Shown: positions 34,875 through 45,303 of the stretch, in pieces
How positions within the stretch are numbered: position 1 is the stretch's first letter
Layout of the letters: each line of letters starts with the position of its first letter
Assembly (NCBI GenBank): GCA_964578485.1
Contig: CAZODA010000011.1
Coordinates: 1 to 64,000, forward strand
From: CAZODA01 sp964578485
Lineage (GTDB): Bacteria; Bacteroidota; Bacteroidia; Bacteroidales; Marinilabiliaceae
Reading direction: 5' to 3'
Length of the DNA: 64,000 bases
Position numbers and translations under genes: made by a program
Notes under the pieces: model-generated
What the model saw: only the letters and a program-made list of their open reading frames with translations
The model's database searches: none
What the model was told of the DNA's origin: nothing

Positions 34875-34912
34875 AAAATTTAGATGATTGCTTGTTTAAT
34901 ATATAAGAACAG

Positions 34913-37900
34913 ATGATGACACATTTAAGGATGATTTTTGGGATAACCGTTTGTTTTTTGTTTTTGGGGGTAAATCCTTTGACCTCTCAAAACACCCATG
35001 TTATCACGGGAAGGGTAGTAAACCCTTATGACGGTGTACCGATTGAAGGGGCCCTTGTTTCAGCAACGGGGGTAGCCGAACCGGTTTCAACGGATGATGA
35101 GGGCTATTTTGCCATAAATGTCCCGGCATTAAAGGGTGAGGTGTCTGCCTGGGCTTCAGGTTTTTATACCAGCATTCAGTCTTTGTTTGAACAAACAGAA
35201 TTTCATTTTGTGCTGATTCCTGAAGTCAAAATCAATTACAATGAAGATTTGGTGTTGCCATTTCGAAGGGGCTTTCTCCGAAGCAAGGCAACCAATGCAA
35301 TAAATATTGGAAAGTTGGAATTTCGCGATGGGAATTTGACCGTTGACGAAGCATTGCAAAATGTATTTCCCGGCTTACAAGTGATCAATAAAAGTGGAAT
35401 GCCCGGTGAAGGAAGTTATATGAGTTCCCGGGGTATTGGTTCTTTTGTTGGAAATACCTCTCCTTTAATTGTTATTGACGGAGTACCTTATTTACCTGAC
35501 ATGAGAGGATCACCGATAATTAATGGCTTTACAGGAAATATATTTAAAGCTATCAGTCTTTCCGATATTAGCAATATCTCCTTTCTAAGAGGTGCAGATG
35601 CTGCCATTTATGGCTCTTTGGGTGCTAATGGTGTTATTATGATCGAGACAGATGATGCAGCAGATTTGGATACACAGGTGGAGTATATTGCTCAGTTTGG
35701 AATAGCCTCTAATGTTCGTCAACTTCCGGTGTTAGGTGTTTCGGATTATAAAACTCATATTGGTCAGATTTCAATGACGCGTTATGATGATATGGCCGAT
35801 ATTCTTGAATATTTTCCATACTTGCGTGATAACCCTGATTATTATTTTAATTATCTCTATAATAATCAAACCGATTGGCAGAGTGAAATTTTACGGCCTG
35901 CATTTGTAACAGAAAATCTGGTAAAAATTAAGGGTGGGGATGCCATTGCCCGTTACGATCTCTCATTTGGCTATATGGATCAGCAAGGGGTGATTGATAA
36001 TACCGGTTTTAACCGCTATCATATGCGGCTGAATTCAAACATTAATGTTAGTCAGAAAGTCAACTTATTTGCCACTATGTCCTTAGCCTATATGACCAAT
36101 AATTTACAGGAGCAGGGAATTTCTGTAGAAACCAATCCATTATTGTCGGCTATGGCTAAAGGGCCATTGTTTCATCCATATCAAAAAGATGCAGCCAATA
36201 ATATTATGCCCGATTATGCTGTTATTCGTAATGTTGATGGAAATATTTTGGTAAATAATGCTGTTACCAACCCGCTTGCTTTGGTGAATACATCAGATAT
36301 AGTAGCACAAGGATATGATGTGTTGATGAATGGTGGCATCAATTACTCTTTTTCTGATCAGTGGAAAATGACGGGCATAGTTGGACTTTACCATAATTAT
36401 AATAGGGAAGAGGTATTTTTCCCCGGTCGAACTAATCAAGCTATTATGCCATTGGTTGGAGGACTGGCTGAAAATACTGTGCGTATGGGGATTGGAGAGG
36501 CCTTTAATGTCTATTATAATTTAAATTCAGCTTATTACATGAATTTGGGCAAGCGTCATCATTTTAATTTTGTGGGTGGTGTTCAAGGAGTTGTTTCTCG
36601 TCGTGAATTTGATGCGGGTGAAGGGCGTAATACCAGCTCTGACTTTTATAAAACACTGGGCAATGTTAATATCAGTGGTCGGGCTTTTACAGGTTATATT
36701 GATAAATGGAATTGGATGAATTTCTTTCTCAGTTCTAGCTATTCGTACAGTAATTTATTGTCTGCAGGATTAACTGCATCATTGGATGGAAGCTCTGTGT
36801 CCGGGCCGGATGCTACTCGTTTTGGGGTGTTTCCTGCTGTAAATGTTGCTTGGCATATTAAGAATATGCCATTTTTGTCCGATTCTGAAAATGTGAATCG
36901 TTTAAATGCACGTGCTGAATATGCAGTAACAGGAAATAGTAATTTTTCATCCATCTACAGTGAATATTATTATAGAAATCAAGTATTCAAGGAGGTTTCG
37001 GGTATTGTTCGTGCAGGCATTCCCAATACTGAGCTCAGGTGGGAAAAAAACACCACTCTTAACATAGGAATAGATGTATCATTGTTCCGTCATCGCTTAG
37101 ATATGGTTCTTGATTTTTATAACCGTAATTCTTCAGATGTAATTATAAACCGACAGATACCCTCTCAGTTTGGAACCAATGAAATGTATGATAATTTGGC
37201 AGAAATTCGCAATAGAGGGATAGAAGCCGGACTTCAATATTACATTTTATCTGAAAAGGATTATGACTGGGTAATTGGGGGTAATATCGCATTCAATAAA
37301 AATGAGATTATGAGTTTGGGTGGACAGAAAGATATTATCATGGAATTTTTGGATGGCTCAGCTCTTATATCTAAAGAGGGAGCTTCTGCTTATAGTTTTT
37401 ACGGTTATAAAACTAATGGGGTTTATGCCAGCTCTACTGAGGCTAAAGCAACAGGAATGGTGGATTATGCAGGCAGACCCTTTCGGGCCGGAGATATTCG
37501 CTTCCTTGATCTGAAGGGCAATGACAATATTTTGGACAATAGCGACAGAGATATCATCGGAGATCCTAATCCTGACTTCTTTGGCAGATTTTATACTTCC
37601 GTAGGTATTAAGCGCTTTCGTTTAACGGCCAATTTTATCTATAGTTATGGTAACGAAGCCTATAATGCTGTAAGGAGAGAGTTTGAATCGATGAAAAATT
37701 TTAATAATCAGTTGACATCTGTTATACATAGTTGGAATACTGAAGGCCAGCTTACTGATATGCCGAGGGCTGAATATGGGGATCCTATGGGTAACAATAG
37801 ATTTTCAGACCGATGGATTGAGGATGCCTCTTTTATTAAATTGAAGGAACTTACATTATCATATAATTTGCCGGCAGGGATACTTGGATTTGTGAGAGGT

Positions 37901-38062
37901 GGATCGGTGTATTTGTCGGGTGAGAACTTATTGACTTTTACCGACTACCTTGGATTTGATCCGGAGTTTGCTTATTCATACAGCAGTGTCTTACAAGGTT
38001 ATGATTATGGTAAAGTTCCACTGCCCCGAACTTATAAACTGGGCTTCAGATTGCAATTCTAA
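34913..38062 (+). CDS. SusC/RagA-family TonB-dependent outer-membrane transporter 2
   Basis: 1049 residues. Signal peptide (ending TSQ), carboxypeptidase-like N-domain (ITGRVVNPYDGVPIEGALVS), plug with EALQNVFPGLQVINKSGMPG, SSRGIGSFVGNTSPLIVIDG and FLRGADAAIYGSLGANGVIM, then the barrel, ending TYKLGFRLQF. It is clearly divergent from SusC 1, so the island carries two independent import complexes. Followed by susD 2. Confidence 0.94.
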   Translation: MMTHLRMIFGITVCFLFLGVNPLTSQNTHVITGRVVNPYDGVPIEGALVSATGVAEPVSTDDEGYFAINVPALKGEVSAWASGFYTSIQSLFEQTEFHFVLIPEVKINYNEDLVLPFRRGFLRSKATNAINIGKLEFRDGNLTVDEALQNVFPGLQVINKSGMPGEGSYMSSRGIGSFVGNTSPLIVIDGVPYLPDMRGSPIINGFTGNIFKAISLSDISNISFLRGADAAIYGSLGANGVIMIETDDAADLDTQVEYIAQFGIASNVRQLPVLGVSDYKTHIGQISMTRYDDMADILEYFPYLRDNPDYYFNYLYNNQTDWQSEILRPAFVTENLVKIKGGDAIARYDLSFGYMDQQGVIDNTGFNRYHMRLNSNINVSQKVNLFATMSLAYMTNNLQEQGISVETNPLLSAMAKGPLFHPYQKDAANNIMPDYAVIRNVDGNILVNNAVTNPLALVNTSDIVAQGYDVLMNGGINYSFSDQWKMTGIVGLYHNYNREEVFFPGRTNQAIMPLVGGLAENTVRMGIGEAFNVYYNLNSAYYMNLGKRHHFNFVGGVQGVVSRREFDAGEGRNTSSDFYKTLGNVNISGRAFTGYIDKWNWMNFFLSSSYSYSNLLSAGLTASLDGSSVSGPDATRFGVFPAVNVAWHIKNMPFLSDSENVNRLNARAEYAVTGNSNFSSIYSEYYYRNQVFKEVSGIVRAGIPNTELRWEKNTTLNIGIDVSLFRHRLDMVLDFYNRNSSDVIINRQIPSQFGTNEMYDNLAEIRNRGIEAGLQYYILSEKDYDWVIGGNIAFNKNEIMSLGGQKDIIMEFLDGSALISKEGASAYSFYGYKTNGVYASSTEAKATGMVDYAGRPFRAGDIRFLDLKGNDNILDNSDRDIIGDPNPDFFGRFYTSVGIKRFRLTANFIYSYGNEAYNAVRREFESMKNFNNQLTSVIHSWNTEGQLTDMPRAEYGDPMGNNRFSDRWIEDASFIKLKELTLSYNLPAGILGFVRGGSVYLSGENLLTFTDYLGFDPEFAYSYSSVLQGYDYGKVPLPRTYKLGFRLQF

Positions 38063-38208
38063 TGTGAATAAGTTGTTATAGAATTTAATTATCAAGTATT
38101 ACGAACATGCTAAGCAATAGTCCACAGGTTAATGATTCTTCTATAAGGACTCAAAAAAATGTTGAGTCTATGTTGGTGAAATTTGTGACTAAACAAAAAT
38201 ATAAAGAG

Positions 38209-39870
38209 ATGGAGAAATATAAGTTTCTAAGGGTGATTTCATTATTAATCCTATTGCTTGCTTTTTCAGGCTGTGAGGATTATTTTGAGGTTAATCCCGA
38301 TGATGTTCTTTTGGAAAAAGATTATCCTACAACAGTAACAGAGTTATACTCAGCCTATATGGGCATTGCTGCTAAGGTGCAGGATGTTGCCGATCAGGGA
38401 TTTTTCCTCGAAGGCTTAAGAGGTGACTTTCTGGAACCTACTCAAAATGCGACTAAAGATATGATCGATTTGTATCATTATCGTGAAGGTGCAAATAACG
38501 AATTGGCCAATCCGGCAGGTTACTACGCTGTTATTATAAATGCTAATGATTATATACATCACGTTGAAAAGTTTTATCTGAAGAATCCAACTGCTATTGA
38601 TAAGGAAACTTTTGGAGCTTTAATCGGGGGAGCTATCAGGTATAAGGCCTGGGCATACGGTATGTTGGCAAAGCTTTATGGGAAGGCGGTTTGGATAGAT
38701 GGACCATTATCAGAATTTAAGGATCTTTCTGATAAACCGCTGTTAGAATTTGATGATATATTTTTAAAATGCATTGATTTAATTGAAAATGGCATTGAGA
38801 TTGGTGGTCAGGCGGTTGATGGAAAAGGCATTATAAGGTGGTCCAATGTGCTGTATCCTGGGCAGGGCGATAGTCCTGAGTTGCTTGAATGGAATAGAAT
38901 CTGTCCTGATCCGGAAATGCTCCTTGCTGAATATTACTTGTTTACAGGAAATTTTCAACAGGTATTTGATAATTGTATGGTACTTATTCGAAGAGGAGGA
39001 GCAGAAGAAAGTTATCTTTTGAATAAAAGTGATTGGACGGGGAACTGGATACGTATTTTCAGGGAATTTAGAAGGATGGAGGCCATGTTTATTGTTCCTT
39101 ATGATTACGATCGGAATCAAACAAACCGCATCATTGAATATTTTTCTAATCAATCGCCTAATAAATATAAGTTAAGACCTTCAGAATTTCTCCGGGATCA
39201 ATATACTGCTCAGATCAGGGCTGATGGCCAGCAAGGAGATAATGCTCGTGGAAATACAAAAACTTATGCCATGCAAAATGGCCAGTGGGTGGTAAATAAA
39301 TATTCTACGGGTCATCAGACCATTGATCGTATTCATCGGAATGATGTCCTTATAATGCTTAAGAGAGCTTCAGATATATATTTTTGGTTGACGGAAGCTC
39401 TGATACACCTTGAACGCTTTGAGGAAGCTCGGGTGTTTTTGAATGGTGGAATTGAAGGTTATTTTGATGCCGGTAATGGTGTGTTTACGCCTCCATTCGA
39501 ATCTTATCCGGAAACGCTTTATCAGGCGAGTGAGCGAAATAGAGGCCTTGGTGCCAATCAAGGAATTCGGGGGCGGGCAGGATTACGTCCTCTTGGTGAA
39601 GAATATTTCGATAATCCGGGTAATATGCAGGAGTCTAAAAAAGCATTAGATATATTATTGGCTGAAGAAACAAGCCTTGAATCTGCGGCTGAAGCCAGAG
39701 CTTTGTTTGCTTTTATAAGGATGGCAAAAAGGTGGAATGATCCGGCTATTGTTGCTGATCGGGTTAGTGCTAAATACCCCGAAGGTGAGAGAGAATCCAT
39801 TCGTGCTCATTTAATGAATCCGGGAAATTGGTTCATTAATTATAATTTGAGCCCTGATGATCTAAAATAA
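38209..39870 (+). CDS. SusD/RagB-family surface lipoprotein 2
   Basis: About 553 residues from the ATG at 38209, chosen because it gives a proper lipoprotein signal (MEKYKFLRVISLLILLL, lipobox FSGC); an open frame from 38107 would add 34 non-signal residues. SusD-type helical core (AIRYKAWAYGMLAKLYGKAV, DPEMLLAEYYLFTGNFQQVF) and a C-terminal region with LLAEETSLESAAEARALFAF, a diverged version of the usual SusD end motif. Partner of SusC 2. Confidence 0.88.
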   Translation: MEKYKFLRVISLLILLLAFSGCEDYFEVNPDDVLLEKDYPTTVTELYSAYMGIAAKVQDVADQGFFLEGLRGDFLEPTQNATKDMIDLYHYREGANNELANPAGYYAVIINANDYIHHVEKFYLKNPTAIDKETFGALIGGAIRYKAWAYGMLAKLYGKAVWIDGPLSEFKDLSDKPLLEFDDIFLKCIDLIENGIEIGGQAVDGKGIIRWSNVLYPGQGDSPELLEWNRICPDPEMLLAEYYLFTGNFQQVFDNCMVLIRRGGAEESYLLNKSDWTGNWIRIFREFRRMEAMFIVPYDYDRNQTNRIIEYFSNQSPNKYKLRPSEFLRDQYTAQIRADGQQGDNARGNTKTYAMQNGQWVVNKYSTGHQTIDRIHRNDVLIMLKRASDIYFWLTEALIHLERFEEARVFLNGGIEGYFDAGNGVFTPPFESYPETLYQASERNRGLGANQGIRGRAGLRPLGEEYFDNPGNMQESKKALDILLAEETSLESAAEARALFAFIRMAKRWNDPAIVADRVSAKYPEGERESIRAHLMNPGNWFINYNLSPDDLK

Positions 39871-40137
39871 ATTGGAGAAATATAAACAGTAATAGAAGCT
39901 ATTAAGATAATTGATTGACTGCATAGAAGTTTTTAAAGATTGTTCCTGAGCTATTATGATTCTTACATATCTCTTTGAAATTGCATGGAATAGGATCTTA
40001 TAGCGGTGTGCTTACTTGACAATGATGTGGTTGATTATTTGATGCTTGTACCCCTTACCGGAGAATGAATAATTTGCAAGCAACTACATTAGAATTAATC
40101 AAGAAGAATTAAATGTTTAATTTAATTAGGAGTAACT

Positions 40138-42177
40138 ATGAAAACACTATTTACTGTGTGTTTCTTGACTTTGGCTGTAATGGTTCAAGGTCAGAACACA
40201 AAGAAATGGAGTGGTGCTGAAAATCGGGACTGGGATGTGGTTAGCTTAAATTGGTTTTCGATAGAAGGACTTCCACTTCCAACAAATTTTAATGTTGGAG
40301 ACAATGCGATTTTTGATGATTCAAGGCTTGAAGCTCAGAGTGAAGAGGATATGCCTGAAGCAGTTAATGTAGTAGGAGCTTTGGATGTTGGGGACATTAC
40401 CATCAGCAATAGTGAAAATATTTTGTACCGATTTTTAAATGTGGATGGTAGTGATTCGAAATTTGTTGGTGAAGGAACTCTGATCAAAGAAGGTGATGGA
40501 GAACTTATTTCTTCTGTACTTAATGAGTTGGAAAATGGAACAATTGTAAGAGGAGGGATTTTGACTATGGATCGTTTGAATGATCCGAATATCTTTGGTC
40601 CTCAAATTGTTTTTGAAAACAATGGAACAATTGTTATCGGAACACATTCTACTGAAACTTATCCGGATTTGACATCGACTTGGATTATTGAAGAAGGCGA
40701 ATCAGGAGGATTCAAGGCCGCACGTTATGTCTATGTTAATAATGTACTTAAAGGAAGTGGAACTCTTAATTTCATTGGTCGCGGTGAACGTTCTTTTGTA
40801 AGATTCGATCAGAATGCTGACTGGCGTCAGTTTTCCGGTCGTATAGTTGTAACAGGAGAGAATCCTTTTAAAGCAGGTTATACAGGCATGGGTTTGCAAA
40901 CAGGTATTACCTGGAATGTAAATGATTTTCAGGGCATGGATGAAAATTTAGCCTCTTCTTCTGTATATCTTACTAATCAAGGAGCTATCTATTCTCAATC
41001 GGGAGAACGATGTTATCGTATTGGAAGCTTGAGTGGTTCTGATGATGGAATTGTACATGGTTTTATGCGCTCATCTACTACTCCCGGAATTTATTACCTG
41101 GTAGGAGGCTTAAATAAAAACGATCTTCTTAAAAGTATTATTCGTCCTATTGCCACACAAGATGTAACCATAGGTGGCAACAAAGTTTCAATGCCGCGTC
41201 GTGATAACCGGGTGGGGATTATAAAAGAAGGAAGCGGAATTTTGAAACTTACTAACGGAATGAATTATATTACAGGTGGGGTGAATATTGTAGAAGGAAC
41301 TGTTTATATAAGTAATCCTGAAGGTACTCGTTCCGGAACCGGGCATGTATCTAATTATGGTACAGTTGTATGGGTAGGAGAAGAAGGTACTTTGGGTGGA
41401 ACCGGTATTATTTCGGGTCATATTGATGTGAGAGGAAGACTTGAGCCGGGTGAAAATAAAGTTGGAACTTTAACTATTCGTGACTTTCTGTCGGAAGATC
41501 TACCCGATAGTGATGAGCCACGCAAGTTTGATATAGTATTGAGAGAATCTGCTCATGTTGAGATGGAGTTGAACACTGCTGATTATTCCGACAGGCTTGT
41601 ATCAGATTCGATTATTTATAATGGAGTTCTGGAAGTTAAACTTTCTTATAGTTATAATATTAGTGAAGGAGATGAGTTTCTGTTGTTTGATGCTGAAAGG
41701 AAATTCAATAGTGAAAGCGAATTTACGGAAATTATTCTTCCAATGGAAGATGAAGGATGGGTTTGGGATATTACTTCCTTGTATGAAACCGGAAGCATTA
41801 CATTGGTAACCGGTGGTGGACAAACTGAAGGAGAAGAGCCTGATAATCCTTTTCCTGAAGATGAAGGTGAAGATGAAGGTGAAGATAATGGTGAAGATGA
41901 TGGTGAAGGAGAAGAGCCTCCAACTGCCTTATCTGGAGTTGTAGATAATGAGCTAATAATATATCCAAATCCTAATAAGGGTGAATTTACTGTGCAGATT
42001 CCGGAAGCTAAAGGAATATTAGTTGAGGTGTTCAATGCTGCTGGTGCTATGGTGACCAGTAAGCCTGTTGTTTCTTCTAATGTGTTTGTTTCTTTAGCCG
42101 GTCATGAGAAAGGTTTATACATTGTTAGAGTTCAAACTACCAATGCTGTGATAGTTCACAAGGTAATAGTTAGATAA
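40138..42177 (+). CDS. T9SS-exported protein with autotransporter-type beta-strand repeats
   Basis: 679 residues. Signal peptide (ending VQGQ). The body (about 20-560) is beta-rich with units like GILKLTNGMNYITGGVNIVE and GTVVWVGEEGTLGGTGIISG, close to the autotransporter-associated beta-strand repeat and compatible with a right-handed beta-helix. A linker at about 565-600 is almost pure Asp/Glu/Gly, followed by a type IX sorting domain (LIIYPNPNKGEFTVQI, GLYIVRVQTTN). Predicted surface or secreted protein; adhesin or substrate-binding role is inference. It sits between susD 2 and the pectate-lyase gene. Confidence 0.75.
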   Translation: MKTLFTVCFLTLAVMVQGQNTKKWSGAENRDWDVVSLNWFSIEGLPLPTNFNVGDNAIFDDSRLEAQSEEDMPEAVNVVGALDVGDITISNSENILYRFLNVDGSDSKFVGEGTLIKEGDGELISSVLNELENGTIVRGGILTMDRLNDPNIFGPQIVFENNGTIVIGTHSTETYPDLTSTWIIEEGESGGFKAARYVYVNNVLKGSGTLNFIGRGERSFVRFDQNADWRQFSGRIVVTGENPFKAGYTGMGLQTGITWNVNDFQGMDENLASSSVYLTNQGAIYSQSGERCYRIGSLSGSDDGIVHGFMRSSTTPGIYYLVGGLNKNDLLKSIIRPIATQDVTIGGNKVSMPRRDNRVGIIKEGSGILKLTNGMNYITGGVNIVEGTVYISNPEGTRSGTGHVSNYGTVVWVGEEGTLGGTGIISGHIDVRGRLEPGENKVGTLTIRDFLSEDLPDSDEPRKFDIVLRESAHVEMELNTADYSDRLVSDSIIYNGVLEVKLSYSYNISEGDEFLLFDAERKFNSESEFTEIILPMEDEGWVWDITSLYETGSITLVTGGGQTEGEEPDNPFPEDEGEDEGEDNGEDDGEGEEPPTALSGVVDNELIIYPNPNKGEFTVQIPEAKGILVEVFNAAGAMVTSKPVVSSNVFVSLAGHEKGLYIVRVQTTNAVIVHKVIVR

Positions 42178-42302
42178 ACCAATCAGAAATAAACATTCGT
42201 ATGTTTTAATTATCAAGAAGGCATATAGTTACAGGGAAATTATCAATTTATTATGCATTGTTTTTCCGTGAATGTGCCTTCTTTTTTAAAGTAAGAATAA
42301 TT

Positions 42303-45152
42303 ATGAGGTCACTTTTTGTTGTTGTTGTTTTATCATTTTTATCACTTGTTGCTTCAAGTGCACAAACATTGGCATTTCCCGAAGCTGTTGGTTTTGGGCG
42401 CTATGCAAGTGGAGGAAGAGGTGGAGAAGTAGTTCGGGTAACTAACCTTAATGATAGTGGTCCCGGCTCTCTCAGGGACGCAATTAGTCAGCCCAACCGC
42501 ATTATCATATTTGATGTGGGTGGAGTTATTCATCTCCAAAGCCGTTTGGTATTTAAAAGTAACCAGACTATCGCAGGTCAAACTGCTCCCGGTGAAGGAA
42601 TTGTAGTATATGGCCAGGGAGTTTCTTTTTCCGGGGCTCACAATGTCATCGTGCGTCATATTGCTTTTCGCATGGGCCTTGGAGGTGGTAGTGGTCATGA
42701 TGCTATAGGCATTGCCAATGGAAGCAATATGATTTTTGATCATGTGTCTGTTTCCTGGGGACGCGATGAGGTTTTCTCTATTAACTGGGACAATAAAGGA
42801 ACTGAGCCTTCCAATATCACCATTCAGAATTCTATAATAGCCCAAGGTTTACAAGGACACTCCGCAGGAGGTTTGATGCAGACAAATGGTGGTGTAACAC
42901 TTTTCAGAAATTTATATATTGATAATCATACTCGAAATCCAAAGGTGAAAGGTCTTAACCAGTTTGTCAATAATGTTGTCTATAACTGGGGTGGTGGGGC
43001 ATGTTATATTTTGGGAGATTCCGAGGGTACTTCTTGGGCCACTATCGTCAATAATTATTTTATTAATGGTCCGAGTGCCGATAGTAAACCTTATTCACGA
43101 GCAAATAATAATTTTCAGTTGTTTGCCGAAGGTAATTATCATGATGGAAATAAAAATGGCCTGTTGGATGGGATATTGAATGTGCAAAGTGATTATGGTC
43201 CTGCTTATTGGGTTGAATCACCCGAATATTGGGAAAATTTACCTGAAGGTGACCCTAAAAAAATTCCACAAATGCATCCTGAAATTCCTGATCAAATGAC
43301 TGCAGAAGAAGCTTATTACTGGATTGTGGATAATGTAGGCAAGGTGTTACCTGTTCGCGATCAGGTAGATGACTATCTAATTTGGGAGTTAACTTCTCTT
43401 GGAACCGAAGGAGCTATTATTAGTTCTGAAAATGAGTTGCCAACTAATGGCCCCGGAATAGTTTTTGGTGGTCATCCTTTGGCGGATACCGATGCAGATG
43501 GTATTCCGGATGTGTGGGAAGACATACTGGGCTGCGATAAAAATGTTGATGATGCTATGGAAATGGGGCAAGATGGATATACTAATATTGAAAGATATAT
43601 TAACAGTATTACTGAAGCTGCACCATATTTTCGTTATCCTTTAAATGTAATGGCTACGCAGCGTAACACTACATCTATAACTTTGGGTTGGATTAATTTG
43701 GAGGATAAAGCTGATGAACTTGTGGTTGAAATGAGTATTGACAATGAGACATTCGAAGAGATCCTCAGAGTTGCCGGAGATGCTATAAGCAGTGGGCCAA
43801 TTACAGATTTAACGAGTGGAACCACTTATTATTTTAGGATTAAAGCAGTAAGTGAAGAAGTGGAATCCTTGTATTCGGCAGTCTATTCGGTGGCTACACA
43901 AAGTGAAGCATTACCACCATCGCCTAGTATCAACCCTTTTCCTGCGAATGGAGATGAAGGGCTTAGTTATAATAATTTGAAACTTTCATGGGATAATTCA
44001 ACTTCTTTGATGGGGGGTATTATATACTATACTATTTATATGGGAACAAATCCCGAAGACTTGGAAGTGTTGGTTGATGATATTAGCGGAAAATTTTATA
44101 CAGTAACATCCCTTGAACAGAATAAAACCTATTATTGGAAAGTAAAGGCTGTAAATTTATTGGGAGAGGATGAAAGTGAAATATGGTCGTTTACAACCGC
44201 TTTACCAATAGAACGAAATATGATTTTTCATATGCCTTTTGATGAATCGGGAGGATCTACTACGTTTGATGTTATTTCAAGTGAATCTGCTCAAGCTGTT
44301 AATTTTACCCCGAAATGGCAAGCCGGCAAAATAGGAAATTCAATTTATTTCCCCGGCTCACCTTCCGATTCTCATATAAAATTTGCGCATAATGAAAATT
44401 TGTTCCTCGATAATCAGTCATTCTCTATAGTTTTATGGTTTAAGTCGCCCGGTAGCGAACCCGATTCTTATCTTTTACATAAAGGGATGCATGATCACAG
44501 CAATAATGGTAATGGTAAATGGATTGGTATTCAATATAGAGGATCGCGATTTACTTTTGCGATTGATGATGATATCGTCAAAACAGATCTTAATATTACC
44601 AATAATCCTGCCCAATGGTTCAATAATGAATGGCATCATTTGGTTTGTATTCGTAATCGGGAAGAAAACAAACTTCAAATGTATATTAACAGTGTCCTGG
44701 TAGGGGAAATTAGTGATGGAACAACCGGCATTGGGGAAACAGGCGACCTGATCTTAGGAAACAGAAATGGATATTTTGATAATCCATATCCGGGAAACCT
44801 TGATGATCTCAGAATTTATGATGCAGCTTTAACAGCTGATGAAGTTTTCGATCTTTTCAAATCTACAATTACCAAGCTCCCGGAAACTGAACTATTTGTA
44901 TCGAACACTCGCGTATTTCCAAACCCCTTTAGTAGTGAAATCACTTTGTATTGTCCCGATTGCATTGCAAATAGCCAAGTAGAGGTGAGGATATACGATG
45001 TTTCAGGAGTTTTGATGTTGAATACAAAACAGGAAGTAGATCTTGATGGTGGAATTTATTTAAGTGGATTGAGTGTTTTACCTCCGGGTTTATACATCTG
45101 CAAAGTATTATCCGCTTCAGGGCCACAGCTGTTTAAATTAATGAAGCATTAA
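42303..45152 (+). CDS. T9SS-exported pectate-lyase-like enzyme with FN3 and LamG modules
   Basis: About 949 residues from ATG 42303; an upstream in-frame Met at 42258 lacks a signal peptide. Signal peptide ending SSAQ. Residues about 20-370 are a PL1-type parallel beta-helix: AFPEAVGFGRYASGGRGGEV, LRDAISQPNRIIIFDVGGVI, FDHVSVSWGRDEVFSIN, and RNPKVKG, which probably contains the catalytic Arg. Then a short Asp-rich calcium-type linker (DTDADGIPDVWED), two FN3 domains (about 440-630), a LamG-like domain (about 640-850) and a T9SS tail (VFPNPFSSEITLY). Likely cleaves pectate or a related uronic-acid polymer by beta-elimination. Confidence 0.85.
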   Translation: MRSLFVVVVLSFLSLVASSAQTLAFPEAVGFGRYASGGRGGEVVRVTNLNDSGPGSLRDAISQPNRIIIFDVGGVIHLQSRLVFKSNQTIAGQTAPGEGIVVYGQGVSFSGAHNVIVRHIAFRMGLGGGSGHDAIGIANGSNMIFDHVSVSWGRDEVFSINWDNKGTEPSNITIQNSIIAQGLQGHSAGGLMQTNGGVTLFRNLYIDNHTRNPKVKGLNQFVNNVVYNWGGGACYILGDSEGTSWATIVNNYFINGPSADSKPYSRANNNFQLFAEGNYHDGNKNGLLDGILNVQSDYGPAYWVESPEYWENLPEGDPKKIPQMHPEIPDQMTAEEAYYWIVDNVGKVLPVRDQVDDYLIWELTSLGTEGAIISSENELPTNGPGIVFGGHPLADTDADGIPDVWEDILGCDKNVDDAMEMGQDGYTNIERYINSITEAAPYFRYPLNVMATQRNTTSITLGWINLEDKADELVVEMSIDNETFEEILRVAGDAISSGPITDLTSGTTYYFRIKAVSEEVESLYSAVYSVATQSEALPPSPSINPFPANGDEGLSYNNLKLSWDNSTSLMGGIIYYTIYMGTNPEDLEVLVDDISGKFYTVTSLEQNKTYYWKVKAVNLLGEDESEIWSFTTALPIERNMIFHMPFDESGGSTTFDVISSESAQAVNFTPKWQAGKIGNSIYFPGSPSDSHIKFAHNENLFLDNQSFSIVLWFKSPGSEPDSYLLHKGMHDHSNNGNGKWIGIQYRGSRFTFAIDDDIVKTDLNITNNPAQWFNNEWHHLVCIRNREENKLQMYINSVLVGEISDGTTGIGETGDLILGNRNGYFDNPYPGNLDDLRIYDAALTADEVFDLFKSTITKLPETELFVSNTRVFPNPFSSEITLYCPDCIANSQVEVRIYDVSGVLMLNTKQEVDLDGGIYLSGLSVLPPGLYICKVLSASGPQLFKLMKH

Positions 45153-45189
45153 GTTTTAATTTTTTGCTAATTACTTTGTTTATTTGACA

Positions 45190-45215
45190 GGGAGTTGCCG
45201 GTTAAAAGGCCTCCC
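45190..45215. terminator. bidirectional terminator between the island and bamA
   Basis: GGGAG-TT-GCC ... GGC-CTCCC forms an 8 bp stem with a TT bulge and the loop GGTTAAAA, between convergent genes. A T-run (AAATTTTT) follows about 10 bp further on the + side. Confidence 0.6.
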
Positions 45216-45303
45216 TTATATCAAATTTTTCAAGAGAGGCTTTAAATTCTATTGGAAATAAAACTTATGTAATAATAATATCCTGTTGTAAAATTGCAGC
45301 TAT

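Noticed and set aside
41850..41930. CRISPR-like or satellite repeat
   Set aside because: The short repeats encode the Asp/Glu/Gly linker of the T9SS protein; there are no spacers or repeat array.
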